Shown here piece after piece: positions 26,345-33,503 of a stretch of DNA of 33,764 bases. The position numbers and the translations under genes are program-made. The first letter of the stretch is position 1; every line of letters starts with the position of its first letter. The stretch comes from Candidatus Litorirhabdus singularis (GTDB lineage Bacteria; Pseudomonadota; Gammaproteobacteria; Pseudomonadales; Halieaceae), in contig NZ_SHNN01000008.1 in assembly GCF_026262625.1 (NCBI RefSeq), forward strand, positions 1 to 33,764, given 5' to 3'. The notes beneath the pieces were generated by a model. It saw nothing but the letters and a program-made list of their open reading frames with translations. It ran no database searches and was not told the DNA's origin.

Positions 26345-27097
26345 ATGTATGCCGAACTCCATTGCCTGAGCAACTTCAGCTTCCAGCGCGGTGCCTCGCA
26401 CCCCCGAGATCTGGTGCAGCGCGCGGCAGAGCTGGGCTATACCGCGCTCGCCATTACTGATGAGTGCTCGCTAGCCGGGGTGGTCAAGGCTCATGTGGCG
26501 GCGCAGGAATACGGCATCAAGCTGATTATTGGCAGTGAGCTGAACCTGGAAGAAGGCATCAAGCTGCTGGCGCTGGCGCCCAATCGCGCCGCCTATAGCG
26601 AACTGTCGGGGTTAATCAGTATGGCCCGCAGGCGCAGCCCCAAGGGCGAGTACCGGGTCAGCCTGCGTGACGTGATCTTTCATCTCAAGCGTTGCCTGCT
26701 CATATGGCTGCCCGTTGATAACAGTGATACCAGCCGCGCCTATGGCCAGCAGCTGCGGCGCCTGTGCAAGGAACGGCTGTGGCTGGGTGTTAGCCACTTA
26801 CGTCACGGTAACGAGACACAGCGCTATTTACAGTTTCTGGAGCTGGCCACCAGTCTTGATATACCCATGCTGGCCTGTGGCAATGTGCAAATGCATCACC
26901 CGCGCTGCAAGCCACTGCACGACGTCATCACCGCCATCGCCCACAACACCAGTGTTGATCAGCTGGGCCGCCTGCGCCACAGCAACAGTCAGCAACACCT
27001 GCGGCCCATCGACAAACTGTGCAAGTTATATCCAGCCGCCCTGCTACAAATACACAGGACACCCATGTCTTTTTCATCGTATTCGCTCATCCGCTAG
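26345..27097 (+). pseudogene. dnaE2: DnaE2 (ImuC) error-prone polymerase, N-terminal fragment
   Basis: Starts with MYAELHCLSNFSFQRGASHP, the PHP-domain start typical of DnaE2, followed by ALAITDECSLAGVVKAHVAA and about 200 more residues including the LRPIDKLCKLYPAALL stretch. Full DnaE2 is about 1000 residues; here similarity ends at 27046 and the frame runs on through a short repeat motif to a stop at 27095-27097. The polymerase, fingers and OB domains are lost, so it cannot polymerise. The native start is 10 bp right of the fourth G4 repeat, with no ribosome site; the repeat has replaced the promoter region and gives an in-frame GTG extension of 26 codons. Confidence 0.85.
27048..27073 (+). 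repeat. Short dispersed motif, copy A
   Basis: A 26-bp stretch containing ACACCCATGTCTTTT, matching 31312-31337 at 24 of 26 positions. It marks the breakpoint of the DnaE2 fragment and lies 92 bp before the RAYT gene. A 10-bp palindrome (CCGCTAGCGG) follows near 27090. RAYT transposases are known to act on short repeated sequences; whether this is one is inference. Confidence 0.6.
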
Positions 27098-27164
27098 CGG
27101 GTCGCCTTAGTTCGGTCTAAGCTCTTTTGTGCAGGCGATGGAACGCCAGATAGGAGGCTCAAGG

Positions 27165-28184
27165 ATGACCACTCCACGTCGTACTCAGATTTCGTTAGAC
27201 GATACCCCTTACTACCACTGTATTTCACGCTGCGTGCGGCGTGCGTTTCTGTGTGGAAAGGATCGGTATTCGGGACAGGACTTCAGTCATCGCCGCCAGT
27301 GGCTGCTAGACCGCATCAAACAAGTCGCTGCAGCGTTTGCGGTGGATATCGCTGCTTATGCCATTATGAATAATCACTACCACCTGGTGCTTCGCGTCGA
27401 CAGAAAGCAGGCCCAGTCCTGGACCGACCATGAGGTGATTGAGCGTTGGTGCACGCTGTTTCGCGGTCCCTTACTGGTACAGGGTTATCTCTGCGGAGAA
27501 GCGTTGAGTGCAGCTGAGGGGGAGACTGTTAGCGCTATAGCGGGGGTATGGCGTAAGCGGCTGATGGATATCAGCTGGTATATGCGGTGCCTCAATGAGT
27601 ATGTTGCCAGGCAGGCGAATCGTGAAGACGGTTGCACGGGGCGCTTTTGGGAGGGAAGGTTCAAAGCGCAGGCGCTATTGGATGACAGGGCGGTACTCAG
27701 CTGTATGGCGTATGTGGACTTGAACCCCGTTCGGGCAGGGCTGGCGCAGGGCCTCACTGACTCTGACTTTACTTCGATTCAGGAGCGTCTGTGGGAATTG
27801 AGTGATAGGCAGCAGCGAGCGCAGGAGCCGGAGGTAGATGTACATACTAGTACCGCGAGCCTCCTGCCCTTTACTGGCGCGCAGGCCGGTGCAGGTATGG
27901 GTACTCAGCTGCCGGTTACATTGCGTGCCTACATAGAACTTGTGGATTGGACGGGGAGGGTGGTGAGGGCGGATAAGCGAGGTGCAATTGCACGAGATGC
28001 ACCGCCGGCGCTGCGAGCCTTGCAGCTCGATAGTGATCAGTGGCTAGAACTGACATTAGATGTTCAGCGTCGCTCGGTGCAGGCAGTAGGTCATCCAGCA
28101 GCGCTGGCACGTTTTAATCAGGCTCGCGGTCGACGTTGGAGTAATGGCCAGTCGATGTTGGGTCGCGTTTACGGGTCTCCCTAA
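27165..28184 (+). CDS. REP-associated tyrosine transposase (Y1/IS200-like)
   Basis: 339 residues. The Y1 transposase core reads DTPYYHCISRCVRRAFLCG, then the HUH motif in IMNNHYHLVLRVD (His71-x-His73), a Tyr candidate in RCLNEYVARQ (Tyr146), and the family hallmark GRFWEGRFKAQALLDD with YVDLNPVRAGLA. The C-terminal 120 residues are an extension. RAYT proteins nick single-stranded DNA at REP-like hairpins. An AGGAGG site seven bases upstream fixes ATG 27165. It looks intact. No partner gene or obvious terminal repeats flank it, fitting a domesticated or REP-serving enzyme. Confidence 0.85.
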   Translation: MTTPRRTQISLDDTPYYHCISRCVRRAFLCGKDRYSGQDFSHRRQWLLDRIKQVAAAFAVDIAAYAIMNNHYHLVLRVDRKQAQSWTDHEVIERWCTLFRGPLLVQGYLCGEALSAAEGETVSAIAGVWRKRLMDISWYMRCLNEYVARQANREDGCTGRFWEGRFKAQALLDDRAVLSCMAYVDLNPVRAGLAQGLTDSDFTSIQERLWELSDRQQRAQEPEVDVHTSTASLLPFTGAQAGAGMGTQLPVTLRAYIELVDWTGRVVRADKRGAIARDAPPALRALQLDSDQWLELTLDVQRRSVQAVGHPAALARFNQARGRRWSNGQSMLGRVYGSP

Positions 28185-28185
28185 G

Positions 28186-28701
28186 CTACTCGGCGAACTT
28201 GAAATGCGGCAGCAACTCGTTCCAGGGAGGCACCGTATCGCCCAGTTCCTCTATGCGTGCATTGATATGTTCTGCCACATCTGTGCCGATAACGTTGTAC
28301 ATGTATTTCCACCACTGTCCGCCGCCATGCGTGCGTGTAATAGCCAATACCAGTTGTTCGAATCTGATATAAGAGCCTTCGTGAATGAAATTGTCTTCTT
28401 TCATATAGAGCACTGATTCGAAGACGAGAAGGACATTCGTTGCCCAGTCCCAAAATTGCTGACGGCTCCAGTCGTCGGCGCCATCAAAATCATCCATGCA
28501 GCGCTGAATTGCGTTGAAGCACTCCTTATTTTGTGACGGCAAGGATATCCATTCCCGAATTTGCATCAGTAAGTCGCGCTGTGCTTTTGCACGTTCAATA
28601 TTCGACTGTTGGCGTAACTGAAAGCCGACAAAGAGTAGCGAGATAATCACAGCAGCTCCGCCAAGCATTTCCGCCAAAGCTCCAAACATTTCCCAATTCA
28701 T
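28186..28701 (-). CDS. Hypothetical protein with one membrane helix
   Basis: 171 residues. One membrane helix at the N-terminus (LGGAAVIISLLFVGFQLRQQ) is followed by a soluble helical region with conserved-looking Trp-rich stretches (WSRQQFWDWATNVLLVFESV, HGGGQWWKYMYNVIG). Proteins of this shape recur in marine bacteria, but I know no function. Convergent with the RAYT gene, one base apart. A shrunken copy of this gene's 3' end joined to sequence upstream of its start is found at 32653-32734, so the gene has been duplicated and lost once. Confidence 0.7.
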   Translation of the reverse strand: MNWEMFGALAEMLGGAAVIISLLFVGFQLRQQSNIERAKAQRDLLMQIREWISLPSQNKECFNAIQRCMDDFDGADDWSRQQFWDWATNVLLVFESVLYMKEDNFIHEGSYIRFEQLVLAITRTHGGGQWWKYMYNVIGTDVAEHINARIEELGDTVPPWNELLPHFKFAE

Positions 28702-28777
28702 GCAGTCATCTCGCTCAATAGTAGAGTGCTGTTCTGATTGAACAGCTGTGCCGGCTAATACTAGTCGAGAAGTGCGT

Positions 28778-29008
28778 ATGTCTAAAGGGGAAGATATGGG
28801 TGTCCCGTTACTACAGGATTGCGGAGGAGGAGGTAGTCGCGCATTTCAAATTAACGTGTACTTTGGCAGAAATGAGGTATTGCTTAATCGCTCATATGGA
28901 TTCCTTGGCGGTGGGCAAAAGGATTTCATTTTGGAGTCATTGAAAGTGATTGTTGAGAGGGCAGTCACCGACTACCTTCAAGTCAACTTCGACTTAGCGC
29001 CGGAGTGA
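28778..29008 (+). CDS. Small hypothetical protein
   Basis: About 76 residues: MSKGEDMGVPLLQDCGGGG, then FQINVYFGRNEVLLNRSYGF and an acidic C-terminus. Mixed beta/helical pattern, no signal. Unrecognised. Its start region is part of the sequence duplicated at 32697-32734. Confidence 0.4.
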   Translation: MSKGEDMGVPLLQDCGGGGSRAFQINVYFGRNEVLLNRSYGFLGGGQKDFILESLKVIVERAVTDYLQVNFDLAPE

Positions 29009-29036
29009 CCCTAATGGGATTTGAGTTTGATATAAA

Positions 29037-29249
29037 ATGAATCAACGAATCCACAAAGCACTCGCCATCGCCGCAGCAGGCTTCGTCCTGATCATGGCGG
29101 TGATTGGCATGGCCACGACAGTAGATTGGCTGATGGGCGGCCAGCCGCTGAACAGCACTGGTGAGATCGAATGCACGATAGAACCTGGAGGGCAGGGTGG
29201 TGAAGAAATGCAGGAGCCTCCAATTCGGACGCCAGACGTGCAGGTATAG
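29037..29249 (+). CDS. Small single-pass membrane protein
   Basis: 70 residues with one membrane helix (ALAIAAAGFVLIMAVIGMA) and a Gly/Glu/Pro-rich periplasmic or cytoplasmic tail. No clear ribosome site. Unrecognised; could be a non-coding frame, though the hydrophobic segment is well formed. Confidence 0.4.
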   Translation: MNQRIHKALAIAAAGFVLIMAVIGMATTVDWLMGGQPLNSTGEIECTIEPGGQGGEEMQEPPIRTPDVQV

Positions 29250-29335
29250 CTTTTAGTTTTGGCAAGGTGTGCCTGCTTTACCGGTGCCATGTCCGCTTTC
29301 GCCTACAGTCATTAGCACTCTCAAATTACAGGCAA

Positions 29336-29359
29336 TAAAAAGCCCTCACTAGGAGGGCT
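29336..29359 (-). terminator. Terminator of PEP-CTERM gene
   Basis: On the minus strand: AGCCCTC, loop CTAGT, GAGGGCT, then TTTTT. The 7-bp stem with a T-run lies 19 bp past the stop of the gene at 29378. Confidence 0.85.
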
Positions 29360-29377
29360 AGTCACTAGAAGTACCGT

Positions 29378-30019
29378 CTATGCTTTCTTGCGCTTTGACC
29401 AACCAAGTCCAGCGAGACCGAGGCCGAAGAGAGCGAGGGTGGCGGGAGCTGGCACGACTCCACTGCCTGTATTTACCGTAAAATTATCAAAATAGATCGC
29501 GTGGCCTGTAAATACCTCAGCGAAACTAAAGCTAGTTATACCACCCAGTCCCATAAAAGATACTCGCGCTGTTGCAGCGTTGGCGCCTCCGCTGGAGAGG
29601 GTGTTCCCCGTGAGCACGGCCAATCCACCGTTGGACCAATCAACAGAACTTACCGCTGAAACTATTGGTGTTAATGCGAAGACCAGACTTTCGTTATTAT
29701 TACCGGCATCTAAGGAGCCAACATCGAAACTTAGAGAGTCAATCGCCTGATTGAACGATAGGGTTAGCGTATCACCAGAACTACCCCTTGCCGATCTCAG
29801 GTACGAAGTGGGATAATTGAACTGTTGTCCACCATCGGCGTTAATCGTTGCGGTGAATGCCCCGTTGGTTGCTGTTGAACTGGTAAGACCGCCAGATGTG
29901 AATGCAAAATCTATAAGTCCTGCGTTCGCTATAGAGCAGAATAGCATCCCGAGAAAGAGTGTCGCCCCTCTTGCCAAATGTATCGCGCTCATTTTATAGG
30001 TGCTAGTTTTCATTATCAT
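29378..30019 (-). CDS. PEP-CTERM sorted secreted protein
   Basis: 213 residues. Signal peptide (MSAIHLARGATLFLGMLFCS...IANA), a body rich in Gly, Ser, Thr and Asn predicted as beta strands, and the tail VPAPATLALFGLGLAGLG then WSKRKKA, the exosortase-recognised PEP-CTERM. The tail is nearly the same as in the protein at 799-1359, but the bodies are unrelated by eye. AAGGGAAAA precedes ATG 30019; Met at 30013 is an alternative. Preceded by the same sigma-54 promoter and activator box, followed by a clear terminator, so it is a single-gene unit. Confidence 0.9.
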   Translation of the reverse strand: MIMKTSTYKMSAIHLARGATLFLGMLFCSIANAGLIDFAFTSGGLTSSTATNGAFTATINADGGQQFNYPTSYLRSARGSSGDTLTLSFNQAIDSLSFDVGSLDAGNNNESLVFALTPIVSAVSSVDWSNGGLAVLTGNTLSSGGANAATARVSFMGLGGITSFSFAEVFTGHAIYFDNFTVNTGSGVVPAPATLALFGLGLAGLGWSKRKKA

Positions 30020-30070
30020 TTTTCCCTTGCGTCACGTCGTTCGCCGTATTGGCAGCAATATTTTGTGATA

Positions 30071-30086
30071 TGCAAATGTTATGCCA
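30071..30086 (-). promoter_or_regulatory. Sigma-54 (-24/-12) promoter of PEP-CTERM gene
   Basis: Minus strand TGGCATAACATTTGCA: TGGCA at -24, five-base spacer, TTGC at -12. It lies 51 bp before the ATG at 30019 and matches the layout at 1399-1414. Confidence 0.75.
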
Positions 30087-30139
30087 ATCCAGTAAAGACG
30101 GGCCCTCCAGCAGCTTGTAGATTAGATATAGATTAAAGT

Positions 30140-30157
30140 TGTAAAGAAAGCTGACAG
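30140..30157 (-). promoter_or_regulatory. PEP-CTERM upstream activator box
   Basis: Plus strand TGTAAAGAAAGCTGACAG, 15 of 18 identical to 1490-1507, placed 53 bp upstream of the sigma-54 element. Probable site for a PEP-CTERM-type enhancer-binding regulator (PrsR class), by inference. Confidence 0.65.
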
Positions 30158-30185
30158 AATAGCCGCTTGTTATATAGGGCTAATG

Positions 30186-30962
30186 GGTTCTGCCAAGTTA
30201 AAACTCTAGTTTTTGATAGAATCGGCGCATGAACATATACAAACGCCACAGATTCCCACCCGACATAATCTCCTACGCAGTCTGGCTCTACTATCGGTTC
30301 AATCTCAGCCACCGAAACATTGAAGATCTGCTAGCGGAACGAGGCATAATCGTCACTCGTGAATCGATCCGACTGTGGTGCATCAAGTTCGGCCGTCTCT
30401 ATGCCCGCCGATTGAAACGAAAGCACCGAGGCTATGGCGACACCTTCTATATCGATGAAGTATTCGTACGGATCAACGGTAAGCAGCACTACCTCTGGCG
30501 TGCTGTGGATCAGGATGGCGAGGTGGTTGATGTGTATCTACAGGCCAAGCGTGATGGTGCTGCTGCAAAGCGCTTCTTCAAACGTCTATTGCGAAGTCAT
30601 GGCAGTGAGCCCAGGAAGATCGTGACGGACAAACTGCGCAGTTACGGCGTGGCGCATCGAGAACTGATACCCGAGACAATTCACAGTACCAAGCAGTATG
30701 AGAATAATCGGGCTGAGCAATCTCATGAATCGACCAGGGTCAGGGAGCGGGGGATGAGGCGATTCAAATCCGCCAAGCAGGCGCAGAGATTTCTGGGTGC
30801 ACATGCTGCCGTTAGTAATTTATTCAATTTGGGACGGCACTTGATTCGCTCTGAACACTACAGGAATCTCAGGACGAGTGCGTTTGCTGAGTGGGGTATG
30901 GTAGTTGCTTGAGGCTGTGGTGCTAGATTTCTATGGTTCCAGCGAGTTAACTTGCCAGAACC
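30186..30962 (+). mobile_element. IS6-family insertion sequence, intact (777 bp)
   Basis: Ends GGTTCTGCCAAGTTAA (30186-30201) and, inverted, GGTTCTGGCAAGTTAA (30947-30962), 15 of 16 identical, in the style of IS6/IS240 termini. One transposase gene fills it. The 8-bp flanks differ (GGCTAATG and TTGTTTAC), so there is no target duplication, which points to recombination or adjacent deletion after insertion. Its right side cuts a Rieske oxygenase gene. Confidence 0.88.
30229..30912 (+). CDS. IS6-family DDE transposase
   Basis: 227 residues, normal for the family. Residues 1-60 hold the zinc/HTH-like region (NLSHRNIEDLLAERGI). The DDE triad is Asp76 (FYIDEVFVRI), Asp134 (KIVTDKLRSYG) and Glu163 (NNRAEQSH). 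The end, LRTSAFAEWGMVVA, is the same as in the two remnants at 9253-9477. It looks intact and may be active, although the lack of a target duplication suggests the copy has been rearranged since insertion. ATG 30229 follows the left end by 43 bp. Confidence 0.9.
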   Translation: MNIYKRHRFPPDIISYAVWLYYRFNLSHRNIEDLLAERGIIVTRESIRLWCIKFGRLYARRLKRKHRGYGDTFYIDEVFVRINGKQHYLWRAVDQDGEVVDVYLQAKRDGAAAKRFFKRLLRSHGSEPRKIVTDKLRSYGVAHRELIPETIHSTKQYENNRAEQSHESTRVRERGMRRFKSAKQAQRFLGAHAAVSNLFNLGRHLIRSEHYRNLRTSAFAEWGMVVA

Positions 30963-31285
30963 TTGTTTACCACTTGTTTCCAAACGCGATGGTGACGGTT
31001 TTATCGCATCACACTATCTTGGTCGTGTTGGAGCCCATTGCCCCCGGCCGCACCCGTAATATTGCGTATTCCCTTGCGCACACCGGTGGCGACCCTGCTG
31101 CGGCGGAAACGGCCAAGCGAGACTCACAGTTCGTCAACGAGACCGGTGCGCCGGAAGATCGCGCGCTCGCAGAGAGCGTACAGCGGACCATGGCCAGTGG
31201 CGCCAACGATCACTTCACCTTTGGCCACTTCGAGAGTGCCATCGTTCATTTTCATCGCAATCTCAATGCAGCACTGGAAGAATAG
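30963..31285 (+). pseudogene. Rieske ring-hydroxylating oxygenase alpha subunit, C-terminal fragment
   Basis: From the IS edge the frame reads YHLFPNAMVTVLSHHTILVV, LEPIAPGRTRNIAYSL, EDRALAESVQRTMASGANDH, FTFGHFESAIVHFHRNL: the C-terminal catalytic-domain end of Rieske non-heme-iron oxygenase alpha subunits. The Rieske cluster and the iron-binding residues would be upstream and are lost to the IS insertion. The native stop is kept. No reductase or ferredoxin partner is nearby. Confidence 0.75.
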
Positions 31286-31311
31286 TGAGTACGGTATGCA
31301 CGTGTATAGGG

Positions 31312-31337
31312 AAATACAGAGCACACCCATGTCTTTT
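31312..31337 (+). repeat. Short dispersed motif, copy B
   Basis: 24 of 26 positions match copy A at 27048-27073; both contain ACACCCATGTCTTTT. It sits between the Rieske fragment and the convergent GreA/B-like gene, overlapping neither coding end. Confidence 0.6.
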
Positions 31338-31341
31338 CTTA

Positions 31342-31818
31342 TTACTCGATAGCCACAATAATGGAGGACTCTTTGCGCTGATTAATCTCCCAGTCCACTT
31401 CATCATCAACACGTTTACCCATTAAGGCCTGCCCGAGTGGCGCGGTCGGGGTTACGACTTGTATGAGCCCCTGCTCGCCATCAATACTCAAGCCGCCAGC
31501 GGCAGGTCCAATCAGAAAGCGCCGCTGTTGTCCTTCATCATCTTCTATGCAGACTAGTGCGCCCGTTTGAATGGTGGCATGCGCGTTGAATGTGGGCCGT
31601 TGGAAATTCTGGTAGAGGGCAATGGATTGCTTAAGCTCGGCAATACGCATGGATTGTCCATGGGCTAGATAGGCGGCTTCCACGGCGAGAGTGTCATATT
31701 TATTGGCGGCAATATTTTCAGAATGGGTGGCACTGTCGTGCGCTTGCTCACTGGCAGTTACAGCAGTACTGAGTTCGAGTTGTAGCTTCTTAACAATGGC
31801 GCTAATCAGGTCGTGCAT
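31342..31818 (-). CDS. GreA/GreB-like transcription factor
   Basis: 158 residues. The N-terminal half is helical and probably a coiled coil (LQLELSTAVTASEQAHDSAT onward). The C-terminal half has the FKBP-like Gre domain: FLIGPAAGGLSIDGEQGLIQ, VVTPTAPLGQALMGKRVDDE. It should bind RNA polymerase through its secondary channel, but I cannot tell whether it has the acidic tip needed for cleavage. No strong ribosome site before ATG 31818. Monocistronic by spacing. Confidence 0.8.
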   Translation of the reverse strand: MHDLISAIVKKLQLELSTAVTASEQAHDSATHSENIAANKYDTLAVEAAYLAHGQSMRIAELKQSIALYQNFQRPTFNAHATIQTGALVCIEDDEGQQRRFLIGPAAGGLSIDGEQGLIQVVTPTAPLGQALMGKRVDDEVDWEINQRKESSIIVAIE

Positions 31819-31959
31819 AGTGAGGGTTCAGTCATTAGGGAAAAAGTTGCCGGTTTGTTTGCCATAGTAACTGATGCGCCTCTGTGGAGGGCGCTCTCTA
31901 CCGTAGAAGGCTTGTTGTTGAAAGGGCGCTGCTGGCCCTGAACGATTCCTTGGCTCCGT

Positions 31960-32580
31960 TTAATCGCTCCACCGATCAAAGCGCATAATCTTTGTCAGTG
32001 GCTTGCGGCTAACCGGGCCAAATTTACCCAGGGGGTAGCCTACCGGTATTAAGGCATAGGCAGTCATGTTCTCTGGCAGATTCAGAATTTTGGCTACTGC
32101 TGCCGTGTCGCCTAGCGCCAGGGTGGTGGGGGCGGCGCCCAGACCCAGAGAGCGGGCGGTCAATAAGAGGTTTTGGATACCCGGCCAAATTGACCCTGCA
32201 GATCGGGCCCGAGCCAGGGCATCGGCTTCTTCAAAAAATGTGAGGCAGGCAATGATCAACGCGGGTGCTTCGTGTAAGTGGTCCATCTGCCATAAAACCG
32301 CTTCCATCATGCGCTTGCGTTTGTCGCTCATGCGCGGGTCAGCGAGGGAGGGTGCCACGTAGGCCTCGACGCTGATGCGGTTGAGGTCAGCCAACTGTTG
32401 TTTCACTTGCGCATCGCGCACCACTATCCAGCGCGCATTCTGTGCATTGGAACCTGAAGGTGCTTGATTGGCAGCATCAATCAGTTGAATTAGCTGATCC
32501 TCTGGCACTTCGCGGTTGTCCAGACGCCGCATAGCCCGGCAATTGTAGATGGCTTCGTGTAACTCCATAGGTTGACTCAT
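31960..32580 (-). CDS. Nitroreductase-family FMN oxidoreductase
   Basis: 206 residues. N-terminal FMN-binding pattern (NCRAMRRLDNREVPEDQLIQ then AANQAPSGSNAQNARWIVV) and the later SIWPGIQNLLLTARSLGLGA block with GYPLGKFGPVSRKPL near the C-terminus identify the nitroreductase fold. Likely an NAD(P)H-dependent flavoprotein dimer in the cytoplasm; substrate unknown. AGGAGA eight bases before ATG 32580 fixes the start. Confidence 0.85.
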   Translation of the reverse strand: MSQPMELHEAIYNCRAMRRLDNREVPEDQLIQLIDAANQAPSGSNAQNARWIVVRDAQVKQQLADLNRISVEAYVAPSLADPRMSDKRKRMMEAVLWQMDHLHEAPALIIACLTFFEEADALARARSAGSIWPGIQNLLLTARSLGLGAAPTTLALGDTAAVAKILNLPENMTAYALIPVGYPLGKFGPVSRKPLTKIMRFDRWSD

Positions 32581-32652
32581 GTTGTCTCCTGGCGTTGGTC
32601 CGGTTAAAGAAAGTACATTGATTCTACAGTGCCTTGCATTCCCATCAAGTGT

Positions 32653-32734
32653 AGCAACTCGTTCCGGGGAGGCACCATATCGCCCAGTTCCTCTATTACT
32701 AGCCGAGAAGTGTGCATGCCTAAAGGCGAATATA
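32653..32734 (+). pseudogene. Decayed, internally deleted copy of the 28.2-28.8 kb region
   Basis: 32653-32695 resembles 28211-28253 (the 3' end of the gene at 28186) and 32697-32734 resembles 28759-28796 (upstream of that gene and the start of the small ORF). The roughly 505 bp between are missing. About one base in ten differs, so the copy is old. Confidence 0.75.
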
Positions 32735-32798
32735 CTTGGGCAGGACCGAATTGAAAAAGTATGATGGTCTCACACGCCCCTGATAGAGTTTTCGACCT

Positions 32799-33452
32799 AT
32801 GCAGCAGACCACTGATCGCGCGCGCGAATTACTACCAACGGTTGTCATAACCGTTCTCAGTATGATCCAGGCCCTTGCGCTGGAGCTATATTGGACCCGC
32901 TTCCGAGAAAGTGACTACCTGTGGCAATCGGGCTGGGAGGCTGCCCTGGGTTGGGTGCAACTAGCCGTAATGCTGTTGGGCATACTGCAGATATGGCTTT
33001 TTTACGTGAGCCTGGTGCTGCGTTTTAGCTGGATGCCAACCATGGAGGACACCCTGGCTCCCTTCATCATAGGGTTACTCGAGTTCGCAATGATAGACCT
33101 CATGGGTTCGGACGACTTGGGCGCATGGTTCCTGATGCTGGCGGCGGTGTTTGCTGTCTCTATAGGGGCCAGCCATCTGGTATTTCGCCGAGCCCGGCGC
33201 GACCCTCTAAATGACTACTTTTTTTCTAACATGGCAGCTGCCACTTGGCGAGATTACCTGTCCTCTTTGATGGTGGTCGCCCTATTAATCATGGTCGGTA
33301 GCGGTCTATGGCTTTCGGGTCATGCAGGCGCATTCGCATTGGCTGGCTTACTGTTTGCCTTAGCGGCCCTCAGCTATCAATTAGTTCTGATACATCGCTA
33401 CTGGTTGGTCATGCCGCCCTCGGCGACCTCGCTTGATAACGTGAATGAATAG
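32799..33452 (+). CDS. Multi-pass membrane protein, unrecognised
   Basis: 217 residues with six hydrophobic segments (among them VQLAVMLLGILQIWLFYVSL, FLMLAAVFAVSIGASHLVF and AFALAGLLFALAALSYQLVL) and few charged loops. No transporter or enzyme motif seen. No clear ribosome site before ATG 32799. Not related by eye to the other membrane proteins here. Confidence 0.7.
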   Translation: MQQTTDRARELLPTVVITVLSMIQALALELYWTRFRESDYLWQSGWEAALGWVQLAVMLLGILQIWLFYVSLVLRFSWMPTMEDTLAPFIIGLLEFAMIDLMGSDDLGAWFLMLAAVFAVSIGASHLVFRRARRDPLNDYFFSNMAAATWRDYLSSLMVVALLIMVGSGLWLSGHAGAFALAGLLFALAALSYQLVLIHRYWLVMPPSATSLDNVNE

Positions 33453-33503
33453 AGAAAGGGGTCAGCTTAGACTCAAGTTGCAAGTGCAACAAAAAGCGGC
33501 AGT

